Assembly: GCF_021919345.1 (NCBI RefSeq)
Contig: NZ_CP089293.1
Coordinates: 1,240,001-1,304,000, forward strand
Length of the DNA stretch: 64,000 nucleotides
Source: Paenarthrobacter nicotinovorans
GTDB lineage: Bacteria > Actinomycetota > Actinomycetes > Actinomycetales > Micrococcaceae
Direction of reading: 5' to 3'
The translations under genes were made by a program, and so were the position numbers. The notes beneath the pieces are model-generated. The model was not told where the DNA came from, ran no database searches, and saw only the letters and a list, made by a program, of their open reading frames with translations. Shown here one piece after another: positions 17,176-25,567 of this stretch (its first letter is position 1; every line of letters starts with the position of its first letter).

Positions 17176-18257
17176 CCTCGACAACGACTGAACCCGCAGG
17201 CCCGGCGCCGGTACATTCCCGAAGGTTGCGGCGCATCAGGGCTTTCACCGGCGCAGGGCTGGCGGTCGCTGCGACACTGGCCCTTGTTGGGGTCCTCATG
17301 GAACCGACGCCGGAGTCGAAGGCGACGACGGTCACGCTTGAGTCGGTCGCGGTGACCCGGGGAGACCTCACCGAACAGGTTCGGGCTTCCGGCACCCTGG
17401 CTTACGCCGGGATGAGGTCAATAGGCACCCCTCTTCCCGGCGTCCTAACAGCGCTACCGGACTTGGCGTCCGTAATTGGCGCAGGGCGGGAGCTGTTTCG
17501 AGTCGATGACCAGCCTGTTGTTCTCATGCACGGCGCCTTACCGGTGTGGCGCGGGTTCGCATCCGGGATGGAGGATGGAACGGATGTACTCCAGTTGGAG
17601 CAAAATCTGGCGGCTCTGGGGTATTTTACTGGTCAGCCCGACCGCGAATTCAGCTGGCAAACAGCCGATGCGATCAAAGCCTGGCAAATGTCAATCGGCT
17701 TGGAAGTCACTGGTACCATCCCCGTAGGCCGTATTGTCTTTGCGGGCGGCGATGTGCGGGTATCGGCCATCAATGCATCGGTCGGCGACCCTTCGGGCCC
17801 TGCACTGCTCACTGTGTCCGCGCTCGGCAAAGAAGTAGTCGCAGCCCTGGACCCGTCGCTTCAGTCTGTGGCCGTGGCAGGGGCAGAGGTCACCATTGCC
17901 CTGCCGAACGGTTCCAAGTCGACAGGAACGATCTCCAAAGTCGGACTTCCGAAAGAAATGGAGGATAAGTCCCTCAAGATCCAGGCCACTGTTACCCTGA
18001 ACGACCCTTCCGCGGCGAACGACTTCGACAACGTCACCGTGACCGTGGGCCTTACCCAGGTCAGGAGCCGGAACGTGCTGATTGTTCCGGTACTCGCGTT
18101 GCTCGCCCAAAGCGGCGGTGGATATGCCGTCGATGTTCTTGAGGAGCCGGGAAAGACCCGTTCCGTTCCAGTGACGTTGGGCGCCTTCGCCAGCGGCAAT
18201 GTTGAAGTGACCGACGGAGAGCTCACCGAAGGCGACAACGTGGTGGTCGGACGATGA
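17172..18257 (+). CDS. Efflux adaptor (HlyD/MacA-like) with peptidoglycan-binding domain
   Basis: A 361-residue membrane-anchored periplasmic adaptor. One N-terminal transmembrane helix (ALVGVLMEP region, residues ~25-45) is followed by a lipoyl/barrel-sandwich half (VAVTRGDLTEQVRASGTLAY), an inserted peptidoglycan-binding type 1 domain (VLQLEQNLAALGYFTG...TADAIKAWQMSIGLEVTGTI), and C-terminal beta-barrel and membrane-proximal parts (VTLGAFASGNVEVTDGELTEGDNVVVG). It connects the MacB-like transporter to the wall. Coupled by 4-nt overlaps to genes on both sides. Confidence 0.87.
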   Translation: MTSTTTEPAGPAPVHSRRLRRIRAFTGAGLAVAATLALVGVLMEPTPESKATTVTLESVAVTRGDLTEQVRASGTLAYAGMRSIGTPLPGVLTALPDLASVIGAGRELFRVDDQPVVLMHGALPVWRGFASGMEDGTDVLQLEQNLAALGYFTGQPDREFSWQTADAIKAWQMSIGLEVTGTIPVGRIVFAGGDVRVSAINASVGDPSGPALLTVSALGKEVVAALDPSLQSVAVAGAEVTIALPNGSKSTGTISKVGLPKEMEDKSLKIQATVTLNDPSAANDFDNVTVTVGLTQVRSRNVLIVPVLALLAQSGGGYAVDVLEEPGKTRSVPVTLGAFASGNVEVTDGELTEGDNVVVGR

Positions 18258-18943
18258 CGACTGACATCGTCGCCCTTCAGGGGGTAACGCGCGTCTACGG
18301 TTCTCCGCCCACCCAGGCGCTCAAAGGGGTCGACCTGCGCATTACCCAGGGGGAGTACCTTGCAATCGTTGGCCCCAGTGGGTCAGGAAAATCCACCCTG
18401 CTCAATCTGATCGGCACGCTTGATCGCGCGTCCTCAGGCACGACGTCCATTGCGGGCAGGGACGTGGAAGGGATGACCGACGCACAGCTCTCAGCGTTGC
18501 GCGCCTACACCATCGGATTTGTGTTTCAGCAGTTCCACCTCTTTGACGGGGTGAGTGCGGTCGACAACGTCGCTATGGGCTTGCTTTACACGGGTGCTCC
18601 CGCCCGTCAACGTCGGGCCAGGGCCGCGATCGCACTCGAACGTGTGGGACTTAGCCGGCGAATGCGTCATCAGCCCAAGCAAATGTCCGGAGGAGAACGC
18701 CAGCGGGTGGCCATCGCCCGCGCCATCGTCGGGGAACCGCCGTTGCTCCTTGCGGACGAACCTACTGGCAGCCTCGACACCAAGTCCGGTCGCACCGTGA
18801 TGGAAATCCTTGACGAACTCAACAATACGGGCACTACGGTGGCGATAATCACCCATGACGAATCGCTTGCCGCGAAAGTACCGCGACGGGTGGCTATTCG
18901 CGACGGCGAAATCATCCACGATACGAAGAACGGAACCGCATGA
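18254..18943 (+). CDS. ABC transporter ATP-binding protein (MacB/LolD type)
   Basis: A 229-residue ATPase with Walker A (GPSGSGKST), Q-loop (FVFQQFHLFD), the ABC signature (MSGGERQRVAIARA), Walker B (LLLADEPTGSLD) and the H-loop (AIITHDE). The family exports peptides, macrolides or lipoproteins by mechanotransmission and pairs with FtsX-fold permeases. Overlaps the adaptor start and the permease start by 4 nt each, so the four genes are one operon, likely controlled by the divergent two-component system. Confidence 0.94.
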   Translation: MTTDIVALQGVTRVYGSPPTQALKGVDLRITQGEYLAIVGPSGSGKSTLLNLIGTLDRASSGTTSIAGRDVEGMTDAQLSALRAYTIGFVFQQFHLFDGVSAVDNVAMGLLYTGAPARQRRARAAIALERVGLSRRMRHQPKQMSGGERQRVAIARAIVGEPPLLLADEPTGSLDTKSGRTVMEILDELNNTGTTVAIITHDESLAAKVPRRVAIRDGEIIHDTKNGTA

Positions 18944-20130
18944 GTGCGCCGCTTACCTCCCGTCTACGACTCAGTGATGTCCTGGTATTGGGCGTTCATG
19001 GCCTTAAGGCCCACCCTATGCGCATCGTTCTCTCCTCGCTGGGCATCGCAATTGGCATCGCTGCGATGGTAGCTGTTATCGGCATCTCCTCATCAAGCCA
19101 AGCCTTGGTTCAACGCGAACTGGCTTCTTTGGGCACGAACCTTTTGACAGTGACAAGCGGCGAGGACGCCTTTGGCAAAGAGACCTCACTTCCAAGTAAC
19201 TCGGTAGCGGCCGTCCGCCGTATCGAGGGCGTCGACTCTGCGAGTTCGACGTCGACGATAAAGAACGTCCCCCTTCTGCGCAATGCAGAGGTACCGAAGA
19301 GCCACTCCGGCGGATTCACGGTAGTTGCCGCGGACGTCAACCTACTCGAAGCTACGAGTGCTACCTTGCTGAGCGGTACGTGGTTGAATTCAGCGACCAT
19401 CGAGCTTCCGGCCGTAGTTTTGGGGTTCGATACCGCACAACGTCTGGGCCTCAACGCGCCGGGGGCGTTGGTTGATGTTGGCGGCAACACCTTTTCCGTC
19501 GTCGGAATCCTGAATCGTTCACCGCTGGCTCCTGAACTGGACATGTCAGCGCTGATCGGCGAGCCTGTTGCCGCATCGATGTTCGGCTATGACGGCGCCC
19601 CTACCACCATCTACCAACGTTCCGCCGATTCCGAAGTCAATCGCATTCGTCAATTGGTCCCCGCCACCATCAACCCTGAAGCACCAAATGAAGTGCTGGT
19701 CAGCCGACCGTCGGATGCGCTCGCGGCGAAGAACACCGTCGATCTAGCTTTCACGGGGCTGCTCGTAGGCGTCGGTTCAATCGCACTGTTGGTCGGGGGC
19801 ATCGGGGTGGCTAACACTATGGTCATCTCCGTACTGGAACGACGCCGTGAGATCGGCCTTCGACGCGCCCTTGGTGCAACCCGCCGGCACATCAAAGCAC
19901 AATTCCTCGTTGAAGCCATGCTGCTCGCCGCCTACGGCGGGATTGCGGGCGTCACTCTCGGGTGGTTCATTACCGCGATCGTTTCCCGCAGCAACGGATG
20001 GCTCACCGACATACCTGGTGAAGTGCTCGTGGCTGGAGTTGGCGCCACGGTGGCCATAGGCGCCGTGGCAGGTGTTGTCCCCGCAGTTCGGGCCGCGAGA
20101 ACACCGCCTACTGCCGCGTTGAACAGTTGA
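18940..20130 (+). CDS. MacB/FtsX-family ABC transporter permease
   Basis: A 396-residue permease with the MacB layout: first transmembrane helix (IVLSSLGIAIGIAAMVAVIGISSS), an extracytoplasmic MacB_PCD domain (about residues 60-260), and three C-terminal helices with the ERRREIGLRRALGATRRHI coupling motif. It ends in PAVRAARTPPTAALNS, typical of the family. Works with the preceding ATPase and adaptor, probably exporting an antimicrobial peptide, antibiotic or lipid; no substrate can be read from the sequence. Confidence 0.92.
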   Translation: MSAPLTSRLRLSDVLVLGVHGLKAHPMRIVLSSLGIAIGIAAMVAVIGISSSSQALVQRELASLGTNLLTVTSGEDAFGKETSLPSNSVAAVRRIEGVDSASSTSTIKNVPLLRNAEVPKSHSGGFTVVAADVNLLEATSATLLSGTWLNSATIELPAVVLGFDTAQRLGLNAPGALVDVGGNTFSVVGILNRSPLAPELDMSALIGEPVAASMFGYDGAPTTIYQRSADSEVNRIRQLVPATINPEAPNEVLVSRPSDALAAKNTVDLAFTGLLVGVGSIALLVGGIGVANTMVISVLERRREIGLRRALGATRRHIKAQFLVEAMLLAAYGGIAGVTLGWFITAIVSRSNGWLTDIPGEVLVAGVGATVAIGAVAGVVPAVRAARTPPTAALNS

Positions 20131-20154
20131 CGGGCACCGGTACGGCCGTCGACG

Positions 20155-20184
20155 GCTCCCCCTGCCACAGGAAGCAGGGGGAGC
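20155..20184 (+). terminator. Hairpin after the ABC efflux operon
   Basis: Arms GCTCCCCCTG and CAGGGGGAGC with a 10-nt loop, 24 nt after the permease stop. No T-run. Confidence 0.65.
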
Positions 20185-20253
20185 ACATTCCCTCTTCAGT
20201 GAAAATTCCCAGTGACCTCGTAGATTCCCCACAGGCAACGAGTGTTATAGGGA

Positions 20254-20269
20254 TGTGACCTGAATCACT
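20254..20269. promoter_or_regulatory. Crp/GlxR-like site upstream of the liv binding protein
   Basis: TGTGACCTGAATCACT fits the two half-sites of the actinobacterial Crp/GlxR consensus (TGTGA-N6-TCACA) except for the last base. It is about 100 nt upstream of the substrate-binding protein ATG. A matching site occurs upstream of livH. Confidence 0.55.
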
Positions 20270-20368
20270 TATGTTCGCCGATCAATTGCACTAGTTTGAG
20301 TCTTAATCAGGAACACCTGAGTAATCGCATCAAAGGCAGTTCGCACCTTTCGATCGAGGAGACAACGA

Positions 20369-21727
20369 ATGTTTGATCTTTCCCCAGCGGCGCCCCGAGC
20401 CGCCAAGCTAACAGCGCTTGGCATTGGGGTCGCCCTTTTGGCCACAGCTTGTGGCGGGTCTTCGACGCCGACACAGACTGGGTCTTCCTCCGCTTCCGCG
20501 GCGGCAGGCATCTCCTGCCCGGCACCGAGCGGCGGAGCGGGAGCCGGCAACAGCCAGGCTGCCACCAACACGGGACCTGTACCCCCCTCGACCACTACAA
20601 CGTCCACACCGCTCAAGATTGGTTCGCTCCTGCCGACAACGGGGTCGCTGGCGTTCCTCGGCCCACCCGAAATCGCTGGTGTGAACCTTGGTATCAAGGA
20701 AGTCAATGATGCCGGCGGCGTCCTTGGCGCTCCGGTTTCCGTAGTTCACCGTGACTCCGGCGACACCAAGACCGACATCGCGACGCAGTCCACCACGGCA
20801 CTTCTGGGCCAGGGGGTCAGCGCGGTCATCGGTGCGGCGTCTTCGGGTGTTTCCAAGACTGTCATCAACCAGATCACGGGTGCCGGCGTCATCCAGTTCT
20901 CGCCCGCGAACACCTCGCCCGACTTCACCACCTGGGATGACAAGGGTCTGTACTGGCGTACTGCACCGTCAGACGTCCTGCAGGGCAAGGTCCTTGGTAA
21001 CTACATGGCTACCTGTGGCGCCCAGACCGTTGGCATGATCGTTCTCAACGACGCTTACGGCACCGGCCTTCAGAAGAACGTCAAGGAGGCCTTCGAGGCG
21101 GCCGGCGGCAAGGTTGTAGCTGAGGAACTCTTCAACGAAGGCGACTCGCAGTTCAGCAGCCAGGTTGACAAGGTCCTGGCCGCAAAGCCGGATGCCATTG
21201 CCCTGATTACCTTTGACCAGGCCAAGAGCATTGTCCCCCTGATCACCGGCAAGGGCATCAAGCCCACGCAGCTGTTCATGGTCGACGGCAACACCTCGGA
21301 CTACAGCAAGGACTTCCAGGCAGGCACCTTGAAGGGTGCACAGGGAACGATTCCCGGTACGTTCGCCAAGGACGACTTCAAGAAGAAGCTCCTGGCCATC
21401 GATCCCGCGCTGAAGGACTACAGCTACGCAGGTGAATCCTACGACGCCGTGAACCTGATCGCGCTGGCTTCCGAAGCCGCAAAGAGCACCAAGGGCACGG
21501 ATATCGCAGCCAAGCTGAAGGAAGTCTCCGAAGGTGGCGAGAAGTGCACCAGCTACCCCGCCTGCGTCACTCTGCTCCGCGAGGGCAAGGACATCGACTA
21601 TGACGGCCAGTCGGGTCCGGTGACGTTCTCCGACGCCGGTGACCCCACCGAGGCGTACATCGGTATCTACGAGTACCAGGACGACAACACCTACAAGCCG
21701 GTCCGTGAGGAGTTCGGCAAGCTCTAA
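20369..21727 (+). CDS. livK: Branched-chain amino-acid ABC transporter substrate-binding lipoprotein
   Basis: A 452-residue secreted binding protein. The signal peptide ends in a lipobox (LLATACGGSSTPT), followed by a Ser/Thr/Pro/Gly linker of about 50 residues that spans the wall. The Leu/Ile/Val-binding (periplasmic-binding type I) fold begins at LKIGSLLPTTGSLAFLGPPEIAGVNLGIKEVNDAGGVLG and includes VIGAASSGVSKTVINQ and GESYDAVNLIALA. ATG preceded by GAGGAG. The permease and ATPase genes lie 1 kb downstream on the other strand, so the system is split into two units. Substrate could also be another amino acid or amide. Confidence 0.92.
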   Translation: MFDLSPAAPRAAKLTALGIGVALLATACGGSSTPTQTGSSSASAAAGISCPAPSGGAGAGNSQAATNTGPVPPSTTTTSTPLKIGSLLPTTGSLAFLGPPEIAGVNLGIKEVNDAGGVLGAPVSVVHRDSGDTKTDIATQSTTALLGQGVSAVIGAASSGVSKTVINQITGAGVIQFSPANTSPDFTTWDDKGLYWRTAPSDVLQGKVLGNYMATCGAQTVGMIVLNDAYGTGLQKNVKEAFEAAGGKVVAEELFNEGDSQFSSQVDKVLAAKPDAIALITFDQAKSIVPLITGKGIKPTQLFMVDGNTSDYSKDFQAGTLKGAQGTIPGTFAKDDFKKKLLAIDPALKDYSYAGESYDAVNLIALASEAAKSTKGTDIAAKLKEVSEGGEKCTSYPACVTLLREGKDIDYDGQSGPVTFSDAGDPTEAYIGIYEYQDDNTYKPVREEFGKL

Positions 21728-21754
21728 GCCGAACACCGACAGACCACGGTCTGC

Positions 21755-21790
21755 AACAGGTCCCCTTCCACACCAGGAAGGGGGCCTGTT
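21755..21790 (+). terminator. Terminator after the liv binding protein
   Basis: AACAGG-TCCCCTTCC and GGAAGGGGG-CCTGTT arms with a short loop; followed by CTGCG. Lies between convergent genes. Confidence 0.75.
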
Positions 21791-21825
21791 CTGCGTCAAC
21801 CGGGATTTGCTGCGTCAACCGGGAT
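21791..21825. repeat. 16-bp direct duplication over the 3' end of the APH-like gene
   Basis: CTGCGTCAACCGGGAT appears twice with a 3-nt spacer. The TGA stop of the minus-strand kinase-like gene is within the second copy. Confidence 0.85.
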
Positions 21826-22672
21826 AGGGTTCGAAACCGTCAAGCACTCTTTCCACCATCCGGACGCCCTGTTGTTCAAAGTCCCGGTCTCCCACGTGGT
21901 GTGCCCAGACCACTGTTCCGACCGCCTGGTTGAGGTTCTCCAGCCGCCACGACTGCCATTCCTCTTCTGTGTCCACAAGCCTGCCCAAACCCTCATGGAA
22001 GGGCGCTGACAGCCCGGGTTGCTCCAGGAACTGCTGATGGCCGAGACGAACCAGGTCATGGACCCAAGGCCGCAGCTCGGCCCGCCCGAAGTCGATGACG
22101 CGTATGGTCCCGGCATCGTGGAGCCAGTTCCGGGGCTGATAGTCGCCATGGGTGGTCACCACCTCGACGGGAAGATGTTCGACGGCGGCAATCGCCGAAG
22201 CCAGGGCGCGCAGCACGGGCCGCGCCAACAGCCCGTGCGCCTTGTCCAGCATCGAGCTGGTTCTGATGCTGAGTGACCTCAGATAGCTGCCCGACGTTCC
22301 TGCCGGCTGATGCAAAAGGCGCAGGAGTTCCCCGGCCTGCCGATAGGTCTGCGCATCGTCCTCTGCCGGCGTACCTGCCACCACCGCCCCCGGAAGGTAG
22401 CGCGTGACCAGGAGACCGGCGCCAGGGGCGGCGTGGAGCATGACAGGGACGATGCCATCAAGCCCGGGTAATCCACGGGAATAGGCTGCAATCTCGCGGC
22501 GGATATGGTGGCTGGTCTCACTCGCGTTGATGATGACCTGGTCTCCGTAGGCGGTTTCCAACTGCAGCACGGTGGTGTCCTGGAGTGGCCAGGAATGATC
22601 CCGCACCACCCGGTAGTGGCCCAGCCAGGACTCCAGCAAGGCGCGCTGTTCTTCAGTGAGGCCTTCAGTCAT
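21815..22672 (-). CDS. Aminoglycoside phosphotransferase (APH)-family kinase
   Basis: A 285-residue protein-kinase-like small-molecule kinase. The Brenner motif VVTTHGDYQPRNWLHD (catalytic Asp, metal-binding Asn) and IRVIDFGRAELRPWVHDLVRL (DFG-equivalent) are intact. Family members phosphorylate antibiotics, sugars, choline or other alcohols; resistance should not be assumed. The start MTEGLTEEQRALLESW is preferred over an in-frame ATG 36 nt upstream, which lies close to a terminator hairpin. It sits convergently between the two liv units and may be unrelated to them. Confidence 0.83.
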   Translation of the reverse strand: MTEGLTEEQRALLESWLGHYRVVRDHSWPLQDTTVLQLETAYGDQVIINASETSHHIRREIAAYSRGLPGLDGIVPVMLHAAPGAGLLVTRYLPGAVVAGTPAEDDAQTYRQAGELLRLLHQPAGTSGSYLRSLSIRTSSMLDKAHGLLARPVLRALASAIAAVEHLPVEVVTTHGDYQPRNWLHDAGTIRVIDFGRAELRPWVHDLVRLGHQQFLEQPGLSAPFHEGLGRLVDTEEEWQSWRLENLNQAVGTVVWAHHVGDRDFEQQGVRMVERVLDGFEPYPG

Positions 22673-22695
22673 CCGTCCAGCATGCCAGCAACAAC

Positions 22696-22756
22696 AAAGC
22701 GGGGTCACTTCCGGCCCGTTGGGAGACCCAACATGGGCAGGAAGTGACCCCGCTTT
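22696..22756. terminator. Long hairpin between the APH-like gene and livF
   Basis: Perfect 17-bp arms AAAGCGGGGTCACTTCC and its complement around a 27-nt loop. The plus strand ends in GCTTTTCG; the minus strand ends in the complement of ACAACAAAGC, so it mainly terminates livF transcription on the minus strand and shields the upstream end of the kinase gene. Confidence 0.8.
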
Positions 22757-22764
22757 GCTTTTCG

Positions 22765-23535
22765 CTAGACCTCGTCAGCCAAGGTTCCCAAGTAGAGCTG
22801 GATGACTTTGGGGTCCTTCATGAGCTCCCGGCCGGTGCCTGTGTAGGCGTCCTTGCCCTGGTCCAGGACGTAGCCGCGGTCGCAGATCTGGAGACAGCGG
22901 CGGGCGTTCTGCTCCACCATGATCACGGACACTCCGGCCCGGTTGATTTCGTGGACCCGAAGGAAGGTCTCGTCCTGTTTGACGGGGGAGAGGCCAGCGG
23001 ATGGCTCGTCCAGGAGCAGCACTGCGGGATCCATCATCAGTGCCCGGCCCATGGCCACCATCTGGCGTTCACCTCCGGAAAGTGACCCTGCACGCTGGGC
23101 GCGCCGCTTGGCCAGCTCCGGGAAGAGGCTGGTGACGAAGTCAAAGCGTTCGGCGAACACCTTGGGCCGCTGGAACATACCCATCTGGAGGTTTTCCTCG
23201 ATGGTCAGCGTGGCAAAAACGTTGTTGGTCTGCGGTACGAAACCAACGCCCTGGGTGACCAGCTTGTTGGCCTTCAACCCGGTGAGGTCCTGTCCTCGCA
23301 CCACAACGGTGCCCGAGTGGACCTTGACCAAACCGAACATGGCTTTCAGCAGCGTGGACTTGCCGGCGCCGTTGGGGCCAATGATGCCGATGAGTTCACC
23401 TTTGCGGGCTTCGATGCTGCAGCCGTTCAGGATGTTGACGCCCGGGATGTAACCTGCAACGAGGTTGGTGACCTTCACCACTGAATCGCCTGTGGGGGCC
23501 GGAGCCGGAGCCGGCATGGCGCTGGTGCTGCTCAT
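22765..23535 (-). CDS. livF: Branched-chain amino-acid ABC transporter ATP-binding protein
   Basis: A 256-residue ATPase. It has Walker A (GPNGAGKSTLLKA), the Q-loop (FVPQTNNVFATLTIEENLQMG), signature (LSGGERQMVAMGRALM), Walker B (VLLLDEPSAGLSP) and VIMVEQNARRCL, which is typical of LivF rather than LivG. The first ~18 residues are an Ala/Pro-rich tail (MSSTSAMPAPAPAPTG). Last gene of the livHMGF operon; its ATG overlaps the livG stop by 4 nt. Confidence 0.94.
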   Translation of the reverse strand: MSSTSAMPAPAPAPTGDSVVKVTNLVAGYIPGVNILNGCSIEARKGELIGIIGPNGAGKSTLLKAMFGLVKVHSGTVVVRGQDLTGLKANKLVTQGVGFVPQTNNVFATLTIEENLQMGMFQRPKVFAERFDFVTSLFPELAKRRAQRAGSLSGGERQMVAMGRALMMDPAVLLLDEPSAGLSPVKQDETFLRVHEINRAGVSVIMVEQNARRCLQICDRGYVLDQGKDAYTGTGRELMKDPKVIQLYLGTLADEV

Positions 23536-24593
23536 TTCCCCTCCTCATTCCTGGGTTCAACATGATTGGGTTCAACGTGTTTCGGTTCAGCGTGTTTCGA
23601 TTCAACGATCCTGGGTTCGACGATGTCCGACAGAATGCCGGCGTCTTCCGTGCCGACCACCGACTCGTCGTCGGCCTCCAGCTCGGCCTCGAGTTCCTTG
23701 ATGCCTTCAGCGTCGCCGAGATCGACGTCGTGGTGGGCGCCAAGGTAGGCATCGATGACGGCAGGGTTCTTCATCACTTCGCCAGGAGGTCCCTCGGCCA
23801 CTACCTTGCCTTCGGCCATGACCACCACCCAGTCAGCGATGTGGCGGACCATGTTCATGTCGTGCTCGACGAAGAGGACGGTCATGCCCTCGGCCTTAAG
23901 GTTCTTGATGTGGTCCAGCAGCGACTGCGTCAGTGCCGGGTTCACGCCTGCCATCGGCTCATCGAGCATGACCAGTTTGGGCTTGACCATCAAGGAGCGG
24001 GCCATCTCCAGGAGCTTGCGCTGGCCGCCGGAAAGCGACGCAGCATAATCGTTTTTCTTGGCATCCAGCTTGAACTTCTCCAGCAGGATGTTGGCCTGGG
24101 CGGTGATCTCCTTTTCACGGCCGCCCCACATGCCCTTGAACAGAGCCCTGGAGAGCCGCTCGCCCGGTTGGTCTGCTGCCCCCAGACGCATGTTTTCCAT
24201 AACCGTCAGCTTGCCCATGACCTTGGTGAGCTGGAAGGTCCGGACCATGCCCATGCGTGCCACTTTGTAGGAGGAAACACCGGCAAGGCTGTTGCCTTCG
24301 AACTGCCACTTCCCGGAGTTGGGAGTGTCAAAGCCCGTCAGCAGGTTGAACAGGGTGGTTTTGCCCGCACCGTTGGGTCCGATCAATGCGGTGATCTTGT
24401 GGCGGGGAATTTCGAGGTACTCGACATCCACAGCATTGATGCCGCCAAAGGAGCGGGTCACGTCCTCTGCCACCACGATCGGATCGCGTTTCTTGCAACC
24501 GGGTGTGTTTTCCCCAACTGCGATCGGGCGCGAATCTGTCATGTAATCAATATTTTCGCTGTTGCCGATATTGCTGTCGTTGGTCTCACTCAT
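23532..24593 (-). CDS. livG: Branched-chain amino-acid ABC transporter ATP-binding protein with repeat tail
   Basis: A 353-residue ATPase, about 90 residues longer than usual LivG. The core has Walker A (GPNGAGKTTLFN), signature (LSGGQRKLLEMARSLM), Walker B (LVMLDEPMAGVNP), VLFVEHDMNMV and AYLGAHHD at the normal C-terminus. Extra parts are a ~35-residue N-terminal leader and a ~65-residue acidic tail ending in five-residue repeats (KHAEP-KHVEP-NHVEP). The repeats come from a 15-bp tandem DNA repeat. Overlaps livM and livF by 4 nt each. Confidence 0.93.
   Translation of the reverse strand: MSETNDSNIGNSENIDYMTDSRPIAVGENTPGCKKRDPIVVAEDVTRSFGGINAVDVEYLEIPRHKITALIGPNGAGKTTLFNLLTGFDTPNSGKWQFEGNSLAGVSSYKVARMGMVRTFQLTKVMGKLTVMENMRLGAADQPGERLSRALFKGMWGGREKEITAQANILLEKFKLDAKKNDYAASLSGGQRKLLEMARSLMVKPKLVMLDEPMAGVNPALTQSLLDHIKNLKAEGMTVLFVEHDMNMVRHIADWVVVMAEGKVVAEGPPGEVMKNPAVIDAYLGAHHDVDLGDAEGIKELEAELEADDESVVGTEDAGILSDIVEPRIVESKHAEPKHVEPNHVEPRNEEGK
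23551..23625. repeat. Five copies of a 15-bp degenerate tandem repeat in livG
   Basis: Period-15 units such as CTGGGTTCAACATGA, TTGGGTTCAACGTGT and TTCGGTTCAGCGTGT, encoding pentapeptide units of the HVEPx type in the LivG tail on the minus strand. Confidence 0.85.
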
Positions 24594-25558
24594 GCGAAAG
24601 CAAGCTCCTTCTTATTGCCGAACACGCCTTGTGGGCGGAAGATCATCAGGAGCATCAGCGCCACGCCCACAAGGATGTAGCGCAGCTGGCCCGCCTGGAC
24701 CGTTGTCAGCCAGGTGACCGCCCCTGATTCGATGAGGCCATAGAGCAGGCTCTGGGTCAGGGAGAGGACAACCCAGAAGATCATTGCTCCGATAACGGGC
24801 CCCAGTACGGTGGCCATGCCGCCGAGCAGGAGGCATGTCCAGAGGAAGAACGTCAGTTCTGTTCCGTAGTTGGACGGCTGGACAGCACCGCGGGGGAGCG
24901 TGAAGATCATGCCAGCCAGGGCGCCAAGGACACCACCGATGACGAGTGCCTGCATCTTGTAGGCGTAAACGTTCTTGCCCAGGGACCTGACAGCGTTCTC
25001 ATCCTCACGAATGCCCTTCAGGACGCGGCCCCACGGGCTGCGCATCAGCAGCCACACCAGGACACAGCAGACGATAACCAGGCCCCAGCCCACGACGCGG
25101 ATGAAGAAATCGCGGTTGTTCATACCCATGTAGGACCCTTCGGGGAAGGGATTCATGGCGTAGAACGTGTTCTCGAAGGCAGCCAGGCCGTTGGCGGAAC
25201 CGGTGACTTTGGTGAGCTGGTTGGTGGTGACCACGTAGCGGACAATTTCCGCGGCTGCGATGGTGACGATTGCCAGGTAGTCGGCTCGAAGCCGCAGCGT
25301 TGGGATACCCAGAATGAAGGCGAAGATGACCGAACAAATGACCGAAACGAGCAGGGCTACAAAGAACGGGGCATCGAAGGTGAGAGTGGAGATGGCGAAA
25401 CCGTAGGCGCCGACAGCCATGAAGCCTGCCTGGCCGAAGTTCAGGAGGCCCGAGTAGCCGAAGTGCACGGCAAGGCCCAAAGCGGCAAGCGCGTAGGCCG
25501 CCGTCGTCGGGCTGAACAATTCACCAAGGGCGCTGGAGAAAATAAATCCGAAATCCAT
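24590..25558 (-). CDS. livM: Branched-chain amino-acid ABC transporter permease LivM
   Basis: A 322-residue permease with about nine hydrophobic segments. Landmarks are GYSGLLNFGQAGFMAVGAYGFA near the N-terminus and the coupling helix MRSPWGRVLKGIREDENAVRSLGKNVYAYKMQALVIGG, both characteristic of LivM, followed by GGMATVLGPVIGA. It pairs with LivH to form the membrane channel. The start is 9 nt after the livH stop; its end overlaps livG. Confidence 0.93.
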   Translation of the reverse strand: MDFGFIFSSALGELFSPTTAAYALAALGLAVHFGYSGLLNFGQAGFMAVGAYGFAISTLTFDAPFFVALLVSVICSVIFAFILGIPTLRLRADYLAIVTIAAAEIVRYVVTTNQLTKVTGSANGLAAFENTFYAMNPFPEGSYMGMNNRDFFIRVVGWGLVIVCCVLVWLLMRSPWGRVLKGIREDENAVRSLGKNVYAYKMQALVIGGVLGALAGMIFTLPRGAVQPSNYGTELTFFLWTCLLLGGMATVLGPVIGAMIFWVVLSLTQSLLYGLIESGAVTWLTTVQAGQLRYILVGVALMLLMIFRPQGVFGNKKELAFA

Positions 25559-25567
25559 GGCCCGCTC

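Noticed and set aside
12304..20300. A direct repeat of the tRNA 3' end marking an attachment site
   Set aside because: I looked for TTCGAGTCCCACCTGGGGC downstream to 20.3 kb and saw no second copy.
21815..22672. APH-like gene as an antibiotic-resistance determinant
   Set aside because: Only the general kinase motifs are visible; the family includes many metabolic kinases and no mobile context is seen.
23551..23625. Regular short repeats as a possible CRISPR array
   Set aside because: Units are 15 bp, contiguous without spacers and in frame within livG; no cas genes are present.
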